A stretch of 64,000 nucleotides of DNA, taken from contig NZ_CAAHFG010000001.1 of assembly GCF_900890425.1 (NCBI RefSeq), forward strand, positions 4,154,001 to 4,218,000. Direction: 5' to 3'. The translations under genes were made by a program, and so were the position numbers. Under the pieces are notes generated by a model that saw only the letters and a program-made list of their open reading frames with translations, did not search any database and was not told where the DNA came from. This DNA is from Pontiella desulfatans (lineage in GTDB: Bacteria > Verrucomicrobiota > Kiritimatiellia > Kiritimatiellales > Pontiellaceae). Positions 44,520-50,864 of the stretch are shown here, piece by piece. Position 1 is the stretch's first letter. Every line of letters starts with the position of its first letter.

Positions 44520-45008
44520 CTAACGTCGTTGCCGCGGCGGCGGGCCGGAAGGCGCTTCGTCCGAACTCAGGTATCCATCGCTGTTTTTATCGAGTTCGCT
44601 GAAAATTTCCGCAGGACCGTCGAACTCATCCTTGGAAACCTTGCCGTCGCTATCCTTATCCAGGCGCGTCACAAAATCGCCGCCCTGCTTCTCGCCCTGC
44701 TGCTGTCCCTGCTGCTGTCCCTGCTGTTGTCCCTGCTGTTGTCCCTGCTGTTGTCCTTCTTGCCTGGGCGGACGCCCTTGGGGGGCTTCATCGGTGCCGA
44801 TATAGCCATCGCCATTCGTGTCGAGCTGGGTGAAGTGTTCCGACGGACCATCGAACTCGTCCGATGAAATCTTCCCGTCGTTATCCTTGTCCAACCGCGT
44901 CACAAAATCGGCGCCGCTGGATTGTTGCCGGTTTCCGTTTCCTCCGTTGCGCTGGGCCATGGCGGTTCCTGCAGCAAGCAGGACTAGAATTGCGAGTTGT
45001 GTCTTCAT
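44520..45008 (-). CDS. Secreted four-EF-hand calcium-binding protein
   Basis: 162 aa from the ATG at 45008 (AAGGAG upstream). Signal peptide MKTQLAILVLLAAGTAMAQ. Four canonical 12-residue loops begin at about D40 (DKDNDGKISSDE), D63 (DTNGDGYIGTDE), D117 and D140. They form two near-identical EF-hand pairs, each with the frame FVTRLD...EFDGP...F...LD...DEAP. The pairs are joined by a Q/G linker of tandem QQG units. The periplasmic domain of the sensor kinase at 46964 carries the same pair. It probably binds Ca2+ outside the cytoplasm. Own regulon element. Confidence 0.9.
   Translation of the reverse strand: MKTQLAILVLLAAGTAMAQRNGGNGNRQQSSGADFVTRLDKDNDGKISSDEFDGPSEHFTQLDTNGDGYIGTDEAPQGRPPRQEGQQQGQQQGQQQGQQQGQQQGEKQGGDFVTRLDKDSDGKVSKDEFDGPAEIFSELDKNSDGYLSSDEAPSGPPPRQRR
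44694..44757 (-). repeat. 12-bp tandem repeat coding for the QQG linker
   Basis: About five consecutive 12-bp units (plus strand ctgctgttgtcc-like) inside the EF-hand gene, encoding QQQG units. Likely to vary in copy number by slippage without loss of frame. Confidence 0.8.
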
Positions 45009-45046
45009 GAGGGTCTCCTTGGGTTGGTTGTTCCTGATGACGCCAA

Positions 45047-45103
45047 CGATTCGAACAGATGAAAATGACACGCAGGCATGGGCGGGAATGAATTGTTTGT
45101 CAT
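45047..45103 (-). promoter_or_regulatory. Regulon element 6 (upstream of the EF-hand gene)
   Basis: Minus strand: ATGACAA-N4-TTCAT, TGTCAT ending at 39 bp, then GTTCGAATCG in place of TTTCAATGG at the fixed position. Confidence 0.8.
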
Positions 45104-45157
45104 TTTGAACAGGAGACCGGCACGCCCCCACCCGTGCGCCAGCCCCCGGAACCGACA

Positions 45158-45209
45158 ACCGGACCCCACGGAAAAGTTCACGATCGTGAATTTTTCCGTG
45201 GGGTCCGGT
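45158..45209. repeat. 52-bp almost perfect palindrome, left copy
   Basis: ACCGGACCCCACGGAAAA...TTTTCCGTGGGGTCCGGT with an ACGATCGT centre. One base pair deviates from symmetry. 43 bp of it (45166-45208) recur identically at 46055-46097. Confidence 0.9.
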
Positions 45210-45210
45210 C

Positions 45211-46023
45211 TCATTGAAATCTTGTTGCGATACGCTGGATCAATTCCTGGTGCAGCGCAAAAACCTGACTGCCGGCATAGCCATTGGGCAATAATTCAGC
45301 CGGAAGCAGCGGATCGAGCGCCATGGACTGGCCATAGGCTTGGTCTTCCATTCTCAGCAGCCGAACCAGTTCTTCGTCCGAAAATCCCGCACGATCCAAG
45401 AAGGCCAGATTCTCGTTCACGAAGTCGCAGTAGCGTTGATGAACATCCTTGATGCGGTCGAAATTCCAAGCCGCCTCCACCACCGACTGGTTCCCATGGC
45501 CGAGCACCGTTCGCGATTCGAAGAGGAACGCAACACTATCGACGGCCGCCGCCCGGTCGAGGTCATCATATTCGGGCCGGATGTCCCTCGGGGTGACCCA
45601 CACACTGCGCTACAGACAGCCCAACCGTTCCTTTTTCAGGAATCTCCTCAACTCATCCCGGTAGGCGCGGTCTTTTTCGGGCACATCGAACATCAATACA
45701 TACCACCATTTGTTCCACTTCCGGTTCCAGAACCGCTGCGGATCATAATAGGGTGGAAGCCGATCCCTTCCGGCATCGGTCAGCCGCAGCCCCGGCATCG
45801 ACCCATCGGTTCGGGACTGGACTACCAGTCCCCTTTCCCTCAAGCGGGCAAGCGAAGCATAATAGGCTTTTCGGTTGGGGTAGCAGTGGCCATAAACTTC
45901 ACTGGCCCCTCGGGATAGAATGATTGCCGCCGAGCCGCCAATCAAGGAGACCAGCTCCTCGCCGGCCTTGCGGCGCATCACCGGCAAGGAAAAATCCGGA
46001 TGGTGGAATGTCGCCCATTTCAT
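45211..46023 (-). pseudogene. PaaX-like regulator (winged helix plus Cas2-like domain) interrupted by an in-frame TAG
   Basis: Reading from the ATG at 46023, an N-terminal winged-helix-like part (YYASLARLRERGLVVQSRTD) is followed by a Cas2-like domain, KWWYVLMFDVPEKDRAYRDE. The frame stops at TAG (45610-45612) after RFLKKERLGCL and continues in the same frame as RSVWVTPRDIRPEYDD. The family pattern 'G-x-x-Q-x-S-V-W-V-x-P' expects Gln at this point, so a single CAG-to-TAG change explains it. Total length of 270 codons fits PaaX-like proteins. It is flanked on both sides by the palindromic repeats. Confidence 0.8.
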
Positions 46024-46054
46024 GCGGGAAGTATAGCGAGCCCATGCATGTAGT

Positions 46055-46097
46055 CCACGGAAAAGTTCACGATCGTGAATTTTTCCGTGGGGTCCGG
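46055..46097. repeat. 43-bp palindromic repeat, right copy
   Basis: Identical over 43 bp and in the same orientation as 45166-45208; it lacks the outer CCGGA on its left side. The two copies bracket the PaaX-like gene, 889 bp apart. Confidence 0.9.
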
Positions 46098-46188
46098 AAG
46101 CATCCCTTTGCTTGGTGAACGGGATGGGAACCGACCTTCAAGCGGAGCGGGGTACTGGCCAACGCGACGGGAAGCCGGCGCGGGATTA

Positions 46189-46204
46189 TGAAAGTTTTGT
46201 AATG
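46189..46204. promoter_or_regulatory. Possible half-site of the regulon element ahead of the two-component system
   Basis: ATGAAAGTTTTGTAAT fits the inverse of ATKACAA-N4-TTMAT, as at the CotH gene. The YGTCAT partner at 39 bp is missing and the orientation points away from the response-regulator gene. It could be an autoregulatory site or chance. Confidence 0.3.
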
Positions 46205-46249
46205 AATAAACCATGGTCGGCGAACCGGCGGATGTGGTATCCAAGCACC

Positions 46250-46924
46250 ATGAAAGTATTAATTGTTGAGGACGACCGCAAGATTGCCTCCTTCGTGCAG
46301 AAGGGGCTGAAGGAACAGGGCTACGTGGTCGATGCATGCCATGATGGGGACGAGGGGTATGACCTCGCATCGGGTGAATCGTATGATGTGATCCTGCTCG
46401 ACATCATGTTGCCGGGCCGCGATGGGCTCAGCATCCTGCGCACCCTGCGCGAGGAAAAGAACACGGTCCCCGTCATTTTGCTCACCGCCCGCAGTGGCCT
46501 CGACGAACGGGTCGAAGGGCTCAACATGGGCGCGGACGACTATCTTCCGAAACCCTTCTTCATGGAGGAGCTCATCGCCCGGATCATTGCCGTAAGCCGC
46601 CGCGCCTCGGGAGACCAGCTCAGCGTCCTGCACCACGGCGACCTGGAGCTCAACCTGATTACCCGCGTGGTCAAGAGCGGAGGCGAAACGCCCGAGCTGA
46701 CCAGCCGCGAATTCAACCTGCTCGAACTCCTGATGCGTTCGCCCGGGCGGGTCTATTCCCGCACCCAGTTGCTCGAGCACGTCTGGGGCTACGACTTTGA
46801 TCCCCAGACCAACGTGGTCGATGTCTACATCCGCCGCGTCCGCGGCAAGATCGATTCGCCCGACACCCCTTCCCTCATCGAAACCGTCCGTGGTGTCGGC
46901 TACCGGTTCAAGGCGGAAGGATAG
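46250..46924 (+). CDS. OmpR-family response regulator
   Basis: 224 aa from the ATG at 46250 (MKVLIVEDDRKIASFVQKGL). The receiver domain has acidic ED at 7-9, phospho-acceptor D51 in LLDIMLPG, T in LLTARSG and K in LPKPFF. The C-terminal winged helix has TSREFNLLELLMR, RTQLLEHVWG and VDVYIRRVRGKID, the classical OmpR/PhoB DNA-binding pattern closest in style to QseB/CusR. Forms a pair with the kinase that begins 39 bp downstream. It is the obvious candidate to bind the 39-bp elements of the neighbouring regulon. Confidence 0.93.
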   Translation: MKVLIVEDDRKIASFVQKGLKEQGYVVDACHDGDEGYDLASGESYDVILLDIMLPGRDGLSILRTLREEKNTVPVILLTARSGLDERVEGLNMGADDYLPKPFFMEELIARIIAVSRRASGDQLSVLHHGDLELNLITRVVKSGGETPELTSREFNLLELLMRSPGRVYSRTQLLEHVWGYDFDPQTNVVDVYIRRVRGKIDSPDTPSLIETVRGVGYRFKAEG

Positions 46925-46963
46925 GCAGAACAACCACGGGACACGCCGCATTCGCCACGCACC

Positions 46964-48550
46964 ATGAGAATCTCCTTCAAATTCAAGATCGCTGTTATAT
47001 CGTTCGCCGTTTCCGGGGCCTTGCTAACGGCATTCGGCCTGGTTTTTTTTGCGTTTGTCTACCAGTCCGGGATGGATCGCATGGATCGGGAAATCCGCAC
47101 GTTCGCGGAATCGTCGTTGCATGGGGCCCGGCCGCCCGAGCATTGGCAGGATTTCGACAAGTCGCTGAACTTCATCTATGGCGACACCAGCGCTACGCGC
47201 ATGGCCTTGCTCGTCCTCGGCATGGATGACGGCATCCAGTTCAAGTCCAAAAACGCGCCGAAGGAGCTGGCTACCCTGCCGCGGCCCAAACCTCCCGAGC
47301 AACGAATGGAACCACGCCCCGGCATTGACGAACATTTCAACACCCGGCTCGACCGGAACCAAGACGGTCGTGTTTCCTTCGAGGAGTTCGATGGCCCGCC
47401 GCACGTCTTCTTCGAAACCGACCGGAACAATGATGGATACCTGGACCGGGATGAAGCCGAGGAAATCGGCTCCCCGCCGAGGGGCAGGTTCCGTCGCAAT
47501 GGCGCACCGGAAACCCCCACCTTCACCCAGGCGTTCCTGACCATGGAAACCGATTCCGGGAACTGGCGCGTCGGGACGTTCAGCGATCCCAATCTCACGG
47601 TGCATGTGGCGATGGACATGGTCGAGTTTTATTCGGACATCAACCGCTTCAGGACCGCGTTCATGATTGCCGTCCCGCTCGGATTGATTCTGATGGGCAT
47701 CGCGGGCTGGTTCATGGCAGGCCGAGCCATGCAACCCGTCGCCGCCATTGCCGACACGGCGGAAGGCATCACGGCCAAAGACCTCGGCAAGCGTATCCCG
47801 ATGGTTGGAAACGACATCGAGCTCGAACGCCTCGTGACGGTTTCCAACAACATGCTCGACCGCTTGCAGAAGAGCTATAACCAGGCGGTGCGCTTCAGTG
47901 CCGATGCTGCGCACGAGTTGCAAACGCCGCTCACCATTCTCCAGGGCGAGCTCGACAACGCCATCCAAAGTTCGGAAGACGGTTCCACCGAGCAGCAGAA
48001 CTACAGCATGCTGCTCGATGAACTGCGCAACCTGAAGGCCGTAGTGCAAAAGTTGCTCCTGCTCGCCCATGCCGACGAAGGCCGGCTCAACATCAACCCA
48101 CAATCCACCGACCTTGGGGATCTGATTGAAAGCGCGGTGGAGGACATTGAAATCATGGCGCCCGGTCTGGAAATCGAGAAGAGCATCGAAGAAGGGATCA
48201 TTGTTTCCGCCGATCCCGCCCTGCTCAACCAAACGATCCGGAACATGATCTCGAACGCGGCCAAGTATGCCACGGGGAACGGGCGGGTGGTGTTTGGGCT
48301 CAAACAGGATGCCGGCTCGGCGCTCTTCACCCTGGCCAACACCGCGCCTCCGATTCCGGATGAAGACCAACCCTTGTTGTTCGACCGCTTCCACCGCGTT
48401 GACAAGGCGCGCACCACCACAGGCTCCGGCCTTGGCCTAAGCCTGGCCCGCGAGATTGCCCGCGCCCACGGCGGCGACCTCGTGCTTGCCCCCTACAACG
48501 ATGGCATGGTCTCGTTCACGCTGACCCTCCCGGTCCACCCCGGCCGCTAG
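46964..48550 (+). CDS. Sensor histidine kinase with an EF-hand pair in its extracytoplasmic domain
   Basis: 528 aa. Membrane helices about 8-32 and 229-252. The extracytoplasmic part contains two canonical EF-hand loops: D130-E141 (DRNQDGRVSFEE) and D153-E164 (DRNNDGYLDRDE), followed by a PPRGRFRR stretch. HAMP domain follows, then the His box FSADAAHELQTPLT (H317), and an ATPase with NMISNAAKYA, a diverged G1 region and TGSGLGLSLAREI. The EF-hand pair shares the wording F-x-TRLD...EFDGP...F...D-x-N-x-DGY...DEA with the secreted protein at 44520. This strongly suggests Ca2+ sensing or direct competition for a shared ligand. Confidence 0.9.
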   Translation: MRISFKFKIAVISFAVSGALLTAFGLVFFAFVYQSGMDRMDREIRTFAESSLHGARPPEHWQDFDKSLNFIYGDTSATRMALLVLGMDDGIQFKSKNAPKELATLPRPKPPEQRMEPRPGIDEHFNTRLDRNQDGRVSFEEFDGPPHVFFETDRNNDGYLDRDEAEEIGSPPRGRFRRNGAPETPTFTQAFLTMETDSGNWRVGTFSDPNLTVHVAMDMVEFYSDINRFRTAFMIAVPLGLILMGIAGWFMAGRAMQPVAAIADTAEGITAKDLGKRIPMVGNDIELERLVTVSNNMLDRLQKSYNQAVRFSADAAHELQTPLTILQGELDNAIQSSEDGSTEQQNYSMLLDELRNLKAVVQKLLLLAHADEGRLNINPQSTDLGDLIESAVEDIEIMAPGLEIEKSIEEGIIVSADPALLNQTIRNMISNAAKYATGNGRVVFGLKQDAGSALFTLANTAPPIPDEDQPLLFDRFHRVDKARTTTGSGLGLSLAREIARAHGGDLVLAPYNDGMVSFTLTLPVHPGR

Positions 48551-49188
48551 TGAATCGTGAGGCCATCGACGACCTCGCGGACTTTCAGCTTGAGGTCGGC
48601 GCGAAACGTTTCGTTCCCGAAGCCCTCGATCCAGAAGGCCTCGCGGAGGGAGCCCAGGATGAAGTAGCCCTCGTAGGCGAGCGGCAGTGGATTCTTCTTG
48701 AAATAGGGGCGGCTGGTGCCGCTCACATGGACCGCGCGATGGCCGTTGATTTCCGTGATCTCGTTGAAGGCGGCGTCATCGTTGATCTCGACCATCTTTC
48801 TGCGGGCGACCTGCTGGAGGGCATACTGCATTTCCATCGGAGTGATGGATGCCCATCCGCCGCCCAGTTCGTAGGTATCGGCGATGAAGCTAATGAAATA
48901 GTCGGTTCCATGTTCGAACAGAAAGCGCTCGGTGAAGGCGGCATACCAAACCGAAGCCGCACGGCGGTCTTCTTCGGCGTACCATCGTTGGAAGTCGCTC
49001 ACCTGGGCCGATTCCAGGTTGGCCATGGCTGGATTGAAAATGGCCAACCCCTCCGGCACCAGCAACGAGTAGCCGTTCCACCCGACATTGGGATTGCCGA
49101 TGTTCCGGCCATCGACGATGGCAGGCTGATAGGCGGTGCAACCGGCAAGCAGCACCAGGGCTATCGACAATATCAATCCCCGTAACAT
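48547..49188 (-). CDS. Hypothetical lipoprotein
   Basis: 213 aa from the ATG at 49188. Lipobox VLLAGC after a short charged start (MLRGLILSIALVLLAGC), so it is a lipid-anchored envelope protein. The mature part (GYSLLVPEGLAIFNPAM; TDYFISFIADTYELGGGW; INGHRAVHVSGTSRPYFK) has no recognised domain. Its stop overlaps that of the convergent kinase gene. Confidence 0.65.
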   Translation of the reverse strand: MLRGLILSIALVLLAGCTAYQPAIVDGRNIGNPNVGWNGYSLLVPEGLAIFNPAMANLESAQVSDFQRWYAEEDRRAASVWYAAFTERFLFEHGTDYFISFIADTYELGGGWASITPMEMQYALQQVARRKMVEINDDAAFNEITEINGHRAVHVSGTSRPYFKKNPLPLAYEGYFILGSLREAFWIEGFGNETFRADLKLKVREVVDGLTIH

Positions 49189-49243
49189 GGGGAAGACCGT
49201 AGGCCTTCGCGCCCCGCCCCGCAAGGCAAATCAACCAATGCGC

Positions 49244-49925
49244 CTAGCCGCCGGGCAGGTTCAGAACGCTGCATCCGGGCAGCGGATTCATGAACGCCTC
49301 CTTGCCCATCATATCGATGCGCGGATCCTTGTAGAGCAGCTCCTTGCCAACCTCGATGGCTTCGAGCGCTTTCGCGTAGTCCGGATCGGACCGGTCGGCA
49401 AAGACCGGCGAGCCGGCTTGCCTGCACCGTATCGAATATGACCGTAAGGCTGTTTTCGGTATACCGGGCATCGGCCACCTCGCAAACCACGTGGCCATCG
49501 GCGATCAGCTGAAACGTCCGGGGGGCATAGTCGTCGTGCTTCCACCCCGAAAGAACAACGGCCCGGAACGAGACGGGTTCTTTCCAGTCGAGACGCAGGA
49601 CATACTCCCTGCCGCCGTCTTTGTCGTCCCGGTAGGTTTCCGGGTCGCCGTCGTTTGCGCCCGACACGGCGTGCCCCTGCTCCGGCATGTCGTCGGGGCT
49701 GGAGGCCTTCGCCTTGAGCGCCAGGTTTTCCGCAGGCTTCACCCCGGCAGGAAGTTCCAGGGCATGGAAAACATCCATCTCCGGCGCGAAGACATAGGCC
49801 AGCGACCGATCCATATTACCGAACTCCTCGTCCTTGAACGGGCCAATCACATGCCAGTCGCCCAGCTTCAGTTCAGCGGCAGATGCACCGATCGCCACCA
49901 GCATGCACACCAGTACGATTTTCAT
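49244..49925 (-). pseudogene. Exported discoidin-like protein with a 1-base frameshift
   Basis: Starts ATG at 49925, overlapping the IclR stop by 4 bp. Signal peptide MKIVLVCMLVAIGASAAE. An N-terminal WHVIGPFKDEEFGNMDRS block and a discoidin-like segment (GDPETYRDDKDGGREYVLRL, VLSGWKHDDYAPRTFQLIAD) read in one frame to FDTVQA near 49418. Sensible coding (GSPVFADRSDPDYAKALEAI ... MNPLPGCSVLNLPGG) continues in another frame to a stop at 49244. Deleting one base near 49410 would rejoin them. Even repaired, about 227 aa would look like the front part of a larger protein. Confidence 0.6.
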
Positions 49926-50713
49926 ATTGAACTACCCAGCTTGGTTGAAATCAGACCTGCCGCTTGCCTGACCTGTTCGCCACGCTCCTTGAACAGCGAA
50001 ACCGGGAAACGGCTGGAAGGCCCCGTGATCACAAGCGCGGCAACGGGAACGCCGCGCTCATCGCAAACCGGGGCGGATATGCAGTGAATACCTTCCATCT
50101 CTTCGCCGAGATCCACCGCGTAGCCAACCTCGCGCACCGTTTCCAAGGCATTGAGAAACGCCCTTCGGGAGGTGATGGTTTGACGGGTGAACTTTTTGAA
50201 CGTCAGTTGGGCGAGCACAGGGTTGCGGTCTTCTTCCGGCATGAAAGCCAGCATGGCCTTGCCCGGCGCCGAAGAGTGCAGCTGGAAATGGGCTCCCGTT
50301 TCCACCACCAACCGCAGCGAGTGCGGGCTGGGCACATGGTCGAGCACGATCCCTTGCTCCCCTTCGATGGTGCAAAGCGTGACGGTTTCCTTAATCTCGT
50401 TGCGCAACGACTTCATTAGCGGCATCGAGACCTCGATCAGGCTGGTGTGCTTGAGCACATGATAGCTCATTGAAAGCAACTTGCGGCTGACGGCGAAGGT
50501 TTTCGAATCCTCGTTCCGGTCCAGATAGCCCCGCAGGTGCAGCACGCCGGTCGCCCGGAAAACGAAGTTTTTCGGCAACTCGAGCAACCGCGAAATCTCA
50601 GACGTGCCCAGCCCGTCCGGATACTCCGTGAGCAGTTCCAATATGGTCAGACCCCGCTCAAGATTGGTCATCTTGAATTCCGACAGCTGTTCCCTATTCG
50701 CTTGCAAAACCAT
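49922..50713 (-). CDS. IclR-family transcriptional regulator
   Basis: 263 aa with GGAGG 3-4 bases before the ATG at 50713. N-terminal winged helix (NLERGLTILELLTEYPDGLG, SEISRLLELPKNFVFRATGV). The C-terminal IclR effector domain contains LHSSAPGKAMLAFM and GYAVDLGEEMEGIHCISAPV, the conserved ligand-pocket blocks. It lies divergent from the cytochrome-like gene at 50865 and may regulate it. Effector unknown. Confidence 0.92.
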   Translation of the reverse strand: MVLQANREQLSEFKMTNLERGLTILELLTEYPDGLGTSEISRLLELPKNFVFRATGVLHLRGYLDRNEDSKTFAVSRKLLSMSYHVLKHTSLIEVSMPLMKSLRNEIKETVTLCTIEGEQGIVLDHVPSPHSLRLVVETGAHFQLHSSAPGKAMLAFMPEEDRNPVLAQLTFKKFTRQTITSRRAFLNALETVREVGYAVDLGEEMEGIHCISAPVCDERGVPVAALVITGPSSRFPVSLFKERGEQVRQAAGLISTKLGSSI

Positions 50714-50864
50714 GGCACCTCCAATATTTAGAACAACGTTCTACTTTCAGAAAGAAGGACAGGCAAGGGCAAATATTTATGACTGGGCCGGATTTCGTCC
50801 AACAGTCGGGAAATGAAGCGTCTTGGTGTAAACAATGGAACGTTCGGAATGAAAAGAGGAAACG

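Noticed and set aside
44694-44757. Possible CRISPR-like array in the repeated 12-bp units
   Set aside because: Units are directly adjacent without spacers and keep the reading frame of the EF-hand protein; no cas genes are present. The Cas2-like fold at 45.2 kb belongs to a PaaX-like protein.
45610-45612. TAG in the PaaX-like gene as a pyrrolysine codon or programmed readthrough
   Set aside because: The expected residue is Gln, no pyl genes or readthrough signals are visible, and a single C-to-T change is simpler.
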